From NCBI GenBank assembly GCA_947477655.1, contig CANJTS010000005.1:1-64000 (forward strand): DNA of 64,000 bases. The letters run 5' to 3'. The notes beneath the pieces were generated by a model, which saw only the letters and a list, made by a program, of their open reading frames with translations, made no database searches and had not been told where the DNA came from. Below are positions 46,024 to 54,807 of this stretch, piece after piece; the stretch's first letter is position 1; each line of letters starts with the position of its first letter. The DNA comes from CAILUG01 sp903844415 (GTDB lineage: Bacteria > Pseudomonadota > Gammaproteobacteria > Pseudomonadales > Pseudohongiellaceae). A program made the position numbers and the translations under genes.

Positions 46024-47442
46024 TTAGAGCAAACGATTAATATCGTTATAGATTGCAAGAAACATGATGCCCGCAACCAGCGTAACGCCTAATTGCATGC
46101 CCCAATCTTGGATTTTACGCGGTACTGGACGACGAATAATGGCCTCAACCGCATAATAAAAAAGATGTCCCCCATCAAGAATCGGAATAGGTAACAAATT
46201 TAATACGCCAAGGCTGATACTGAGTATTGCCAGAAAACTCAAATAGTATTCAAGTCCATAACTTGCCGTCTGGCCAGCTACTTGAGCTATTGTAAATGGA
46301 CCACTTATATTTTCGATAGAAATCAAACCCAACAGCATTTTTTTCATGGAAAGAAGGACGAAGGCGCTATTTTTCCAAGATTCTTCCAAAGCTTGTGGGA
46401 TGGCTGCTAATGGGGAATACGTTATATTGCGGTTCATGGTAGTGGGCAGCACAGGTCTTTTCACTGCTGCACCGATATAACCTTGAGTAGCACCGCTGTC
46501 GTCCAACTCAGGAGTTCCGTCTTCTGCCAAGCGCACGGCCGGTTGCAAGGAGACAACAATTAATTGGTTGTTTCGAACTATACTGGTTTGAATGAGTTGT
46601 TCCGGATGAGTTCGTATAACAGCCAACCAATCTTCCCATTTATATATGGGAACTCCGTTGGCTTCGCTGATTAAATCATCTACATGTATACCGGCTGCAT
46701 CCGCTCTTCCACCCGCTATAACTTCACCTATTTTAGCTGGTAATACCAGATGAAATGGCGTGATACCCAGTTCATCCATTAAATCTGGATCAGCGGTACC
46801 CACTAACCAACGGTTCAAAGGTACGGAAACAATACGAGTCTGGGTGGCATCGGGACCCGACACTTCCAACTCAAGAGTGCCGGTTTCACCGAGTCGATCC
46901 AAGAGATGTAATCTGACAACTTGCCACGTGTTTGTGTTCATACCATCTACGGCAAGTATCTCATCACCTGCACGCAAACCTGCGATTGACGCGGGTGAGC
47001 CTGGCTCAACCGCTCCAACAACGGGAGCCAATCCGGTTACCCCGGTAATGAACATGAGCCAATATAACACTATGGCAAGGAGAAAATTGGCGAGTGGACC
47101 GGCAGCTACAATAGCTGAGCGTTGCAGTAGAGGCTTGTGATTAAACGCCTGATTACGTAGGGATGGGGAAACATCATCCTGCTCACCCAGCATTTTTACA
47201 AAACCACCCAGAGGTAAAATAGCAATCACGAATTCTGTCCCATCATTTATTGCAGAATTAGGGATTGAAGGTTTGCCGCGCCAGCGCACAATTGCCTTGC
47301 CAAATCCTATGGAAAATTTTTCTACCTTGACGCCGCACAAGCGGGCAATACGAAAGTGACCATATTCATGAATGGTTACCAGAATACCCAACGTCACCAG
47401 CATAGCCAGTAAGTTGAAAAATATATTTCCGAATAACTCCAT
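46024..47442 (-). CDS. rseP: Intramembrane site-2 zinc protease RseP
   Basis: 472 residues from the ATG at 47442; the longer frame begins with a TTG and adds 13 residues not seen in the family. HEYGH (25-29) is the zinc site within the first helix, two PDZ domains lie in the middle (about 130-310), and 'LPIPILDGGHLFYY' is the second zinc motif. It cleaves anti-sigma factor RseA and remnant signal peptides. It lies directly upstream of bamA on the same transcript, in the classical dxr-rseP-bamA order. Confidence 0.95.
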   Translation of the reverse strand: MELFGNIFFNLLAMLVTLGILVTIHEYGHFRIARLCGVKVEKFSIGFGKAIVRWRGKPSIPNSAINDGTEFVIAILPLGGFVKMLGEQDDVSPSLRNQAFNHKPLLQRSAIVAAGPLANFLLAIVLYWLMFITGVTGLAPVVGAVEPGSPASIAGLRAGDEILAVDGMNTNTWQVVRLHLLDRLGETGTLELEVSGPDATQTRIVSVPLNRWLVGTADPDLMDELGITPFHLVLPAKIGEVIAGGRADAAGIHVDDLISEANGVPIYKWEDWLAVIRTHPEQLIQTSIVRNNQLIVVSLQPAVRLAEDGTPELDDSGATQGYIGAAVKRPVLPTTMNRNITYSPLAAIPQALEESWKNSAFVLLSMKKMLLGLISIENISGPFTIAQVAGQTASYGLEYYLSFLAILSISLGVLNLLPIPILDGGHLFYYAVEAIIRRPVPRKIQDWGMQLGVTLVAGIMFLAIYNDINRLL

Positions 47443-47579
47443 TCCACAAAATCCACAATCTGTTCTAAAAAAATATAGCAAGGTTTGGACAACAAAAATG
47501 TTGTTTAGTGCGATCTAGTGTCTAAAAAACTCATTAAAAAACTTCGAGATAAATTATCTGTTAAGGCTCTTATAAAAAT

Positions 47580-48770
47580 TTACGGAAGTGAATCCATAGA
47601 TATTTGGCGGGCCAGTAAATCAGTTTCGAGCACCTCTTCTAGGCTATGAATTCTGCCATCCCCGAGCTTTTGTAAAACAGTGTCAATGATAACAGGTATT
47701 TGGCTAAAGCTCAGTTGCCCGCGTAGAAAAGCGGCCACTGCAATTTCATTTGCAGCATTAAAAATAACAGGTGCAGTACCCTTGGCTTCAGCGACCGCAC
47801 GACCTAGTTTGAGGCCAGGAAATCTAGAAATATCAGGTGGATAAAAATCCAGAGCCCCTATGCTGACTAGATCTAAAGGAGCAACATTTGACTGAATCCG
47901 CTTAGGCCACGCCAAGCCATAAGCTATAGGAGTACGCATATCTGGATTTCCAAGCTGTGCCAACACCGATCCGTCACAGTAATACACCATAGAATGCACA
48001 ATACTTTGTGGATGAATCAAAATTTCGATCTTGTTTGATGGTGTAGCAAACAAATAACTAGCTTCAATGAGTTCCAACGCCTTATTTATCAAGGTTGCTG
48101 AATCAACAGAAATTTTTTGTCCCATTTTCCAGTTTGGATGATTACAAGCAGCAGTTGGTGTCACATTTGCAAATTCGGCCAATGGGAGATCACGAAAAGG
48201 ACCGCCAGAAGCAGTAAGTACAATTTTTTCAAAACCTGTTTCTAAATTGTTCGAAAAACGACCCTGCGCATCCATAGGAAGACATTGAAAAATTGCATTG
48301 TGTTCACTGTCTATCGGTATCACTTTGGCCTGATTAGTGTAGGCTGCCTCCAGAAATAGTTCACCCGCCATCACCAACGCTTCTTTATTAGCCAACAGTA
48401 TTTTTTTTCCTGCTGTTGCAGCTGCCAAAGTGGGCAAAAGTCCAGCTCCCCCAACGATTGCAGCCATTACGGTATTTACCTGACTAGCACTGGCAACCAT
48501 GGCCAATGCTTGTGCGCCGTGAACAACTTCAGTGCTTATTTTTGCCGCCTTTAATTGGCTACTTAAGCGCTCTGCGGAGTGTTCGTTTCCAAGCACGGCA
48601 TATTCAGGTACAAACTGCACACACTGGGCGAATAACAAATCGATATTGCTGTTGGCAGTGAGAGCAAAAACCTTGAATTGATTAGGATGATCCGCAATTA
48701 CTCTCAGGGTATTAACCCCAATGGATCCTGTTGCTCCAAGTATAGTGATTGATTGAACTGAAGCTACCAT
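47580..48770 (-). CDS. dxr: 1-deoxy-D-xylulose 5-phosphate reductoisomerase
   Basis: 396 residues. The NADPH motif is SITILGATGSIGVNTL, the substrate and metal site 'IPIDSEHNAIFQCL', the 'LTASGGPFR' and 'GQKISVDSATLINKALELIE' segments are all standard. It makes methylerythritol phosphate, the substrate of IspD. It overlaps cdsA by 7 bases. A 137-base gap separates it from rseP. Confidence 0.97.
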   Translation of the reverse strand: MVASVQSITILGATGSIGVNTLRVIADHPNQFKVFALTANSNIDLLFAQCVQFVPEYAVLGNEHSAERLSSQLKAAKISTEVVHGAQALAMVASASQVNTVMAAIVGGAGLLPTLAAATAGKKILLANKEALVMAGELFLEAAYTNQAKVIPIDSEHNAIFQCLPMDAQGRFSNNLETGFEKIVLTASGGPFRDLPLAEFANVTPTAACNHPNWKMGQKISVDSATLINKALELIEASYLFATPSNKIEILIHPQSIVHSMVYYCDGSVLAQLGNPDMRTPIAYGLAWPKRIQSNVAPLDLVSIGALDFYPPDISRFPGLKLGRAVAEAKGTAPVIFNAANEIAVAAFLRGQLSFSQIPVIIDTVLQKLGDGRIHSLEEVLETDLLARQISMDSLP

Positions 48771-49588
48771 CTAACTAATCCAGCCTGCAGCAGCAACCAA
48801 ACATAAAGTGGCAAAGCCGCCGTGATACTGTCAATGCGATCTAGAACACCACCATGACCAGGCAATAAGGACCCACTGTCTTTCACATTTGCCGAGCGTT
48901 TAAGCATGCTTTCAAACAAATCTCCTACCACGCTCACACTTGCCAACAGCACAGTACCAATCATGATCAGGGGCATCGATAAGTCTATTATGTTTAACGG
49001 TAGTAACGATGTGCCTGTCCATACCACTGCACAACTGGCCAAAATCCCTCCTGCAAAACCTTCCCAGGTTTTATTTGGACTCACTTGGGGTGCCAATTTG
49101 TGTTTGCCGAAATGTCTGCCCGCAAAAAAAGCACCAATATCGGCAGCTGCTACGAGCGAAAGCAACAGTAAAATATATTGTACAAAATCAGCTTGCTGAA
49201 GCAATAAAAGCATGGCCACCCAACAAGCTAATAATAGCCAGCATCCTGTCGCCAGAAGTACCAGTGGATTTTTCCAAATCTGACTATTACGTGGGTAGAG
49301 ACATATAAAAGCCAGGGCAAACAACCAGCCAACTACACTCACACTAAGCAACATTTTGCTTACTTGCGACGTCACATGTAAAAGTAAATACAAGATCGGC
49401 ACAAACCAAGCGGTGTATGCAAGCCGTACAGCCCTATGGTGCAATCCAGCTAGTTGACTCCACTCCCAAGCACCAAGGCAGAGCACCACTGAAAACAATA
49501 ATTGAAACCAAGTGACTGGAAAAAATAAAATTGCAGTGAGTGATACCAAGAGTAAAAAAAAAGCTGTAATTACACGTTGTTTCAGCAC
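48764..49588 (-). CDS. cdsA: Phosphatidate cytidylyltransferase
   Basis: 274 residues from a GTG at 49588 with GGAG 6 bases upstream; the ATG at 49600 would add four residues. The GTG start gives MLKQRVITAFFLL, the usual beginning. Eight or so membrane helices, with the family signature 'SPNKTWEGFAGGI' and 'GDLFESMLKRSANVKDSGSL' and 'LPGHGGVLDRIDS'. It makes CDP-diacylglycerol for all phospholipids, using CTP. Confidence 0.93.
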   Translation of the reverse strand: MLKQRVITAFFLLLVSLTAILFFPVTWFQLLFSVVLCLGAWEWSQLAGLHHRAVRLAYTAWFVPILYLLLHVTSQVSKMLLSVSVVGWLFALAFICLYPRNSQIWKNPLVLLATGCWLLLACWVAMLLLLQQADFVQYILLLLSLVAAADIGAFFAGRHFGKHKLAPQVSPNKTWEGFAGGILASCAVVWTGTSLLPLNIIDLSMPLIMIGTVLLASVSVVGDLFESMLKRSANVKDSGSLLPGHGGVLDRIDSITAALPLYVWLLLQAGLVRW

Positions 49589-49589
49589 A

Positions 49590-50372
49590 TCACACTCCAT
49601 TTATTCCAATATCTACTTGCGAACTGTGCTTGCCATAACGACGCTGACGACGAGAAAAGTCTGCCAGAGCTTTATCAAGCTCAATAGCATCGAAATCTGG
49701 CCAGAATGTGTTGGTGAAATAAAGTTCAGTGTAAGCGAACTGCCAAAGTAAAAAATTGCTGATGCGATGTTCGCCGCCAGTACGTATACACAAATCAGGC
49801 AAAAGTAAATCACTCGAAGCCAACAGTGAAGCGAACATGTCTTCATCTATTTGCTCAGGTTTGATCGTGCCTTCAGCAACTTGAAAAGCAAGCTGCTGAG
49901 CGGCGTTGGTGATGTCCCAGCGCCCACCATAATCAGCAGCAACAATGACTTTCAAACCAGAATTGCCGACAGTGAGCTCTTCAGCATCCTGCATGAGGGT
50001 CTGCAGTCGCAAGGGGAAATTAGTACGATTGCCAATAAAACGTAGACATATATCATTGGCATTAAAAGCTTGGACTTCTTTTTTTTGCAGGAACCTAGTA
50101 AATAGATTTAACAAACCAACAACTTCAGATTTTGGTCTTTGCCAGTTTTCACTACTGAAAGCAAACAAGGTTAAACACGCAATGCCACGCTCTGCACATA
50201 AACGAATTATCGTTTTGGCAGAGTCTACCCCCGCTTTGTGCCCTGCCAGTCCGTTGCCACCTCTTTGTTTTAGCCAACGATTATTACCATCCATAATGAT
50301 GGCAATATGGCGAGGAAGTAATAGTGAAACTGGCATGGGAGAATCCAGTGCTGGTTGTGGTGCTCGCACCAT
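49590..50372 (-). CDS. uppS: Undecaprenyl diphosphate synthase
   Basis: 260 residues. IAIIMDGNNRWLKQRGG is the diphosphate-binding signature with the catalytic Asp, then GHKAGVDSAK, TLFAFSSENW and the C-terminal 'DLCIRTGGEHRISNFLLWQFAYTE' all match, the last cut short here. It builds the C55 lipid carrier of peptidoglycan from isoprenoid units of the MEP pathway. The first 12 residues before MPVSLLLPRH may be an extension from a start chosen too early. Confidence 0.95.
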   Translation of the reverse strand: MVRAPQPALDSPMPVSLLLPRHIAIIMDGNNRWLKQRGGNGLAGHKAGVDSAKTIIRLCAERGIACLTLFAFSSENWQRPKSEVVGLLNLFTRFLQKKEVQAFNANDICLRFIGNRTNFPLRLQTLMQDAEELTVGNSGLKVIVAADYGGRWDITNAAQQLAFQVAEGTIKPEQIDEDMFASLLASSDLLLPDLCIRTGGEHRISNFLLWQFAYTELYFTNTFWPDFDAIELDKALADFSRRQRRYGKHSSQVDIGINGV

Positions 50373-50392
50373 GGTTTAGATTACCAGCCAGG

Positions 50393-50950
50393 CTATATGG
50401 AAAGGAGTTCTGATTCTTTTTCGGAATATTTTTTATCAATTATACCAATATAGGTATCAGTCAGTTTTTGCATATTTTGTTCTGCTTTACGCTCATCATC
50501 TTCACCAACAGCCTTATCTTTAAGCATTTCTTTGAATGAGGTATTGGCATCTCTTCTGATATTGCGCACTGCAACTCGTGCATGCTCGGCTTCAACCTTA
50601 GCCTGTTTAGTGTATTCCTTGCGAGTTTGTTCAGTAAGCATTGGCATAGGAAGTCGAATGACATCACCATTGTTTGATGGATTGAGCCCAAGTTTGGATT
50701 TCATGATTGCCTTTTCTATTTCAGGCAACATTTTTTTTTCCCAGGGAGCAATCATGAGGGTTCGTCCATCTTCCACGACCACATTGGCTACCTGCTGAAT
50801 AGGCATATCAGCACCGTAATAGTGCACTAAAACAGCATCAAGAATACTGGGATGGGCGCGACCGGTGCGAATTCGGTTGAACGCTGTTTCAAGGCTTTGC
50901 ACACATTTTTTCATGCGTTCTTCAGAATCCTTGCTGATGTCATTTAACAT
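50393..50950 (-). CDS. frr: Ribosome recycling factor
   Basis: 185 residues, the fixed length of the family. It has FNRIRTGRAHPSILD, YYGADMPIQQVANV, 'LNPSNNGDVIRLPMP' and 'LTEQTRKEYTKQAK'. It splits the post-termination ribosome with EF-G. It overlaps pyrH by 7 bases. Confidence 0.98.
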   Translation of the reverse strand: MLNDISKDSEERMKKCVQSLETAFNRIRTGRAHPSILDAVLVHYYGADMPIQQVANVVVEDGRTLMIAPWEKKMLPEIEKAIMKSKLGLNPSNNGDVIRLPMPMLTEQTRKEYTKQAKVEAEHARVAVRNIRRDANTSFKEMLKDKAVGEDDERKAEQNMQKLTDTYIGIIDKKYSEKESELLSI

Positions 50951-51681
50951 GATTGATCTCCAGTTTCGATCAGTGTTCCTTCTTCTTTACCGGTTATTAT
51001 GCTGAACAGGGCCCCTTGTTTATTCATGTTAAATACTCTGACAGGCATATTGTGATCCCTACTCATGCAAATGGCAGTGAGGTCCATTACTCTCAATTTT
51101 TTATCCAATACTTCATCATAGGTTAGACGACTGTATTTGACTGCGGCTGGATTTTTTATAGGATCTGAAGAATAAACACCATCGACTTTAGTGGCTTTTA
51201 ACACCAGATCGGCATTAATTTCAATACCACGTAAACATGCAGCAGAATCGGTGGTGAAAAATGGATTGCCTGTGCCAGCAGAGAAAATAACAACATCACC
51301 GGCTTTTAAGTGTCTGATTGCAGTGCGTCGATCATAGTGTTCAACCACACCACTCATGGGAATGGCTGACATTATACGTGTTGCTATGCCTGCTCTTTCT
51401 AGGGCATCTCGCATGGCTAGGCCATTCATCACAGTAGCCAACATTCCCATATGGTCACCGGTTACCCTTTCCATTCCAGCCTCATGCAAGGCAGCACCAC
51501 GAAAAAGATTACCACCGCCAATGACCACGCCGACCTGAACACCAATTGTCACCAACTGTCCAATTTCGACAGCCATACGATCCAGCACTTTGGGGTCAAT
51601 GCCAAAATCGGCAGTACCTGTTAAAGCTTCACCACTCAATTTGAGCAGAATCCGGTTATATTTGCGGGTTGTGGTGTTCAT
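50944..51681 (-). CDS. pyrH: UMP kinase
   Basis: 245 residues of the amino acid kinase fold. It starts YNRILLKLSGEALTG, with GVQVGVVIGGGNLFRG, 'DHMGMLATVMNGLAM' and 'GTGNPFFTTDSAACLRGIEI'. Phosphorylates UMP to UDP, two steps before PyrG. Sits between tsf and frr, the usual place. Confidence 0.98.
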   Translation of the reverse strand: MNTTTRKYNRILLKLSGEALTGTADFGIDPKVLDRMAVEIGQLVTIGVQVGVVIGGGNLFRGAALHEAGMERVTGDHMGMLATVMNGLAMRDALERAGIATRIMSAIPMSGVVEHYDRRTAIRHLKAGDVVIFSAGTGNPFFTTDSAACLRGIEINADLVLKATKVDGVYSSDPIKNPAAVKYSRLTYDEVLDKKLRVMDLTAICMSRDHNMPVRVFNMNKQGALFSIITGKEEGTLIETGDQSC

Positions 51682-51769
51682 GGATCAACTCCTAGCAGCA
51701 CGCTTGAAATATAAATTTTATGGCCTTTTTATTTAGCAACTAAATTTGGTAAATCTGTGACCATAAGCT

Positions 51770-52639
51770 TTAGTCTTTTTTCAGCTGAGCAGCAACCTCT
51801 GCGGCGAAATCAACCACTTCTTTTTCAATACCTTCACCAACCATAAAGCGGACAAAGGAATTGATTCTGGCGCTAGCCTGCTTAACCAACTTACCCACTT
51901 TGATTTCAGGGTCTTTTACGAAAGCCTGTTCAGTTAAGCTTACTTCTTCAATAAATTTCCGCAAGCGACCACTTACCATTTTTTCTATGATATCTGCAGG
52001 CTTACCACTTTCAGCGGCTTGTGCTGTATAAATTTCACTTTCCTTACTAAGAACATCGGCAGGGACATCTTCAGGACTCACAACCAAGGGGCTTGTGGCG
52101 GCAACATGCATTGCCACTTCACGCGCTAGATCCTGATCTCCACCGTTTAGTGCTACCAAAACCGCAATTTTGTTGTTGGAGTGGACATAACTGCCTACAG
52201 TAGCGCCATCACCGCCAACTAGTACGGCACGTCGGACGCTAATGTTTTCACCAATTTTTTGCACTAGAGCCAGACGGATTTCTTCCATGCCGGCTGCCAT
52301 CATCAGGGGTATATCGGTACTTTTAGTTTCAAAAACCTTATTAAGAACCTTATTTACAAAGGCAATAAAATTTTCTTCTCGGGCTGCGAAATCAGTCTCA
52401 CTGTTTACTTCAACCATAACACCATAACTGGAATCACTGGCTATTTTAGTTAAAACCAGACCTTCGGCAGCTGTACGACCAGCTTTTTTGGCCGCTTTCA
52501 TACTACCGGCTTTGCGCATATTTTCGATGGCTAGATCAATGTCGCCATTGGCCTCAACCAGTGCCTTCTTGCATTCCATCATGCCGAGGCCAGTCCTTTC
52601 TCTCAATTCTTTTACCGCGGAAGCTGTAATTTCTGCCAT
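51770..52639 (-). CDS. tsf: Translation elongation factor Ts
   Basis: 289 residues from the ATG at 52639, with AGGA about 9 bases upstream; the frame runs on to 52741 but those 34 residues lie in the rpsB-tsf hairpin region. The N-terminal 'VKELRERTGLGMMECKKALVEANGD' and 'SETDFAAREENFIAF' are the family signatures. It exchanges GDP on EF-Tu. Confidence 0.97.
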   Translation of the reverse strand: MAEITASAVKELRERTGLGMMECKKALVEANGDIDLAIENMRKAGSMKAAKKAGRTAAEGLVLTKIASDSSYGVMVEVNSETDFAAREENFIAFVNKVLNKVFETKSTDIPLMMAAGMEEIRLALVQKIGENISVRRAVLVGGDGATVGSYVHSNNKIAVLVALNGGDQDLAREVAMHVAATSPLVVSPEDVPADVLSKESEIYTAQAAESGKPADIIEKMVSGRLRKFIEEVSLTEQAFVKDPEIKVGKLVKQASARINSFVRFMVGEGIEKEVVDFAAEVAAQLKKD

Positions 52640-52705
52640 ATCAAGTGTTCCTGTGCTTGAGAAATTCTGTGGGCTTTGCTTATTCTTACAAAGCACTTTT
52701 AAAAA

Positions 52706-52722
52706 AGGGGCCTCAGGCCCCT
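52706..52722 (-). terminator. Hairpin with U-tract between rpsB and tsf (probable attenuator)
   Basis: AGGGGCCT (52706-52713) and AGGCCCCT (52715-52722) pair fully around one base. Read on the minus strand the stem is followed by TTTTTAAAAG. It is a good intrinsic terminator by shape, in the 109 bases between rpsB and tsf. Partial termination there would give more S2 than EF-Ts message; the tight one-base loop would open to a few bases in RNA. Confidence 0.75.
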
Positions 52723-52748
52723 GTTTTCGTATCTGCAACAAACGCTAA

Positions 52749-53627
52749 TTATTCTCCGTCTTTGGCTGCTTCTTCAGCTACCACTTTGGCTTTCACCTTT
52801 ACCTGAACTTTCGCTTTTGGTTTAGGTGCAACTTTGGTTTTGGGCTTGGTTTTGACACTGCCATCTTCGTCACTTGCAGCAACATGTGCTTCTGCTTGCG
52901 TGGCTTCCTCAGCAAATTCAGTTTTCTGGCTGGAAGCCTCCATTTGTGCCCGACCTTGACCTTCGATACAAGCATTGGCAAAGCTTTCTACGTAAAGCTG
53001 AATGGCACGAATGGCATCATCGTTACCTGGGATTACCAAATCAACGCCATCTGGATTGCTATTGGTGTCTACGATACCAATTACAAGAATGCCTAATTTG
53101 TTGGCTTCAGCAATTGCTATCCGCTCATGATCTACATCAATCACAAACAGTGCATCGGGCAAACCGCCCATGTCTTTTATACCACCGATGCTTTTGTCCA
53201 ATTTTTCTTGAGCACGACTACGCATCAAAGCTTCTTTTTTGGTGATCTTGTCGAAAGTTCCATCAGCTGATTGGGTTTCCAGATCGCGCAGACGGCGAAT
53301 GGAAGCACGGATGGTTTTATAATTCGTTAACATGCCGCCGAGCCAACGTTGGTCAACAAAAGGCATATTGGCACGCATCGCTTCGGCTTTGATAATTTTG
53401 CTTGCTGCGCGTTTTGTACCTACAAACAGGATTTTTTGCTTACGCTCTGCCATTCCTTTAACCATGCTCAGGGCCTGATTGAAAGCAGGGACGGTGTGTT
53501 CGAGATTGATAATATGGATTTTATTGCGGGCTCCGAAAATGTATTTCTCCATTTTGGGATTCCAGTAGCGGCATTGGTGGCCAAAATGCACACCAGCTAG
53601 CAACATTTCTTTCATGCTTACAGTCAT
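52749..53627 (-). CDS. rpsB: 30S ribosomal protein S2, with a long Lys/Pro/Val-rich tail
   Basis: 292 residues against about 241 in Escherichia coli. The start 'VSMKEMLLAGVHFGHQCRYW' and PKMEKYIFGARNKIHIINLE, then 'DQRWLGGMLTNYKTI' and PDALFVIDVDHE are classical S2. From about residue 227 on, the protein runs on as an acidic linker and then a repetitive 'KTKPKTKVAPKPKAKVQVKV' stretch with an acidic end. The extension is in frame and uses similar codons. S2 lies at the back of the small subunit and binds S1. Confidence 0.97.
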   Translation of the reverse strand: MTVSMKEMLLAGVHFGHQCRYWNPKMEKYIFGARNKIHIINLEHTVPAFNQALSMVKGMAERKQKILFVGTKRAASKIIKAEAMRANMPFVDQRWLGGMLTNYKTIRASIRRLRDLETQSADGTFDKITKKEALMRSRAQEKLDKSIGGIKDMGGLPDALFVIDVDHERIAIAEANKLGILVIGIVDTNSNPDGVDLVIPGNDDAIRAIQLYVESFANACIEGQGRAQMEASSQKTEFAEEATQAEAHVAASDEDGSVKTKPKTKVAPKPKAKVQVKVKAKVVAEEAAKDGE

Positions 53628-53840
53628 TTAAGTATCCTAGGGTTAAGCCTCCATACACCCCATCTGCTTAACCACTACGAACAGCGGCACCCAGGCAAAT
53701 GTGACGGTATATGTGCGACGTTAAAAAATAAAACAGGTTGTACCTGTTACCAAGCTTGCAAGTGTGGGTAACTACTGAGCCACCGCGCAAAGCGGGCGGC
53801 TTTATACCATATATGGTATCTAGCGGGAAAGCTGAAACTT
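53628..53840 (-). promoter_or_regulatory. Structured rpsB leader (possible S2 autoregulation)
   Basis: Between the rpsB start and the map start there are 386 bases without a gene. Next to rpsB, GGTTAAGC (53641-53648) pairs with GCTTAACC (53666-53673), a perfect 8-bp stem ending 14 bases before the ATG. Further up, a GC-rich stem (about 53778-53801) stands out in AT-rich surroundings, and ATACCATATATGGTAT (53804-53819) is a perfect 16-base palindrome. In gammaproteobacteria the rpsB leader RNA is known to mediate repression by S2; these stems are good candidates for it, but the match was not tested. Confidence 0.5.
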
Positions 53841-54013
53841 GCAATGTAACAACCATTACCATTAGCTTTTTATAAGGACAGACGTGTTATCAACAAATTA
53901 AGTGTTTGAACATCAAGGCAGATACTGGTTTGTACATAATGGTATCAACTCTATAATCGCGACAGTTTAACAAATGTACAATATCTCGAAACTAAGCAGG
54001 ACAGTTGTAAACC

Positions 54014-54802
54014 ATGGCCGTTACTATCAAAACCCAACAAGAAATCGACCTTATGCGTGGTGCAGGAAGACTTGCCGCAGAAGTTCTTGAAATGATAGGC
54101 CCATTCGTAGTGGCCGGCATAAGCACCGGTGAACTCGATAGAATCTGTCATAATCATATAGTTAATGTTCAAAAGGCAATTCCAGCGCCCTTAAATTACA
54201 ACGGTTTTCCAAAGTCAATTTGTACATCTGTCAACCATGTAATTTGCCACGGCATTCCAGACGACAACAAAATTTTGAAAGAAGGCGATATCATTAATAT
54301 TGATATCACCGTAATAAAAGATGGCTTTCACGGTGATACCAGTAAAATGTTTGCTGTGGGTGTCATCGCGCCCCATGCGCAAAAATTGATTTCTGTCACG
54401 ATGGAGTGTTTATACAAGGCCATCGCCTTAGTTGGCCCAGGAGTACATTTGGGTGACCTTGGGAACATCATTCAACTTCATGCAGAATCACATCGCTACT
54501 CGGTGGTACGTGATTATTGTGGACATGGGATTGGTCGTATTTTTCATGAGGATCCTCAAGTACTGCACTACGGCCAACCACAAACTGGCATGCAATTGCG
54601 CGAAGGCATGACCTTTACCATTGAGCCCATGATCAATGCCGGAACACGTCACACCAAACTCTCACGAACCGATGGATGGACTGTCACTACAGTGGATCGA
54701 CGCCTTTCCGCACAATGGGAACACACACTAGCGGTCACCAGCACAGGTTGCGAAGTATTAACACAGCGGCAAGAAGAAAACTTTAAAATCGGTGTTGGTT
54801 GA
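54014..54802 (+). CDS. map: Methionine aminopeptidase, type I
   Basis: 262 residues. The core 'PLNYNGFPKSICTSVNHVICHGIPD' has the substrate His, and the metal ligands lie in 'INIDITVIKDGFHGDTSKMF' (two Asp), 'CGHGIGRIFHEDP' (His), 'TFTIEPM' (Glu) and 'WEHTLAVT' (Glu). It removes the first Met from new proteins. It is divergent from rpsB, as in most gammaproteobacteria, and its stop is next to the start of glnD. Confidence 0.97.
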   Translation: MAVTIKTQQEIDLMRGAGRLAAEVLEMIGPFVVAGISTGELDRICHNHIVNVQKAIPAPLNYNGFPKSICTSVNHVICHGIPDDNKILKEGDIINIDITVIKDGFHGDTSKMFAVGVIAPHAQKLISVTMECLYKAIALVGPGVHLGDLGNIIQLHAESHRYSVVRDYCGHGIGRIFHEDPQVLHYGQPQTGMQLREGMTFTIEPMINAGTRHTKLSRTDGWTVTTVDRRLSAQWEHTLAVTSTGCEVLTQRQEENFKIGVG

Positions 54803-54807
54803 TCCTG

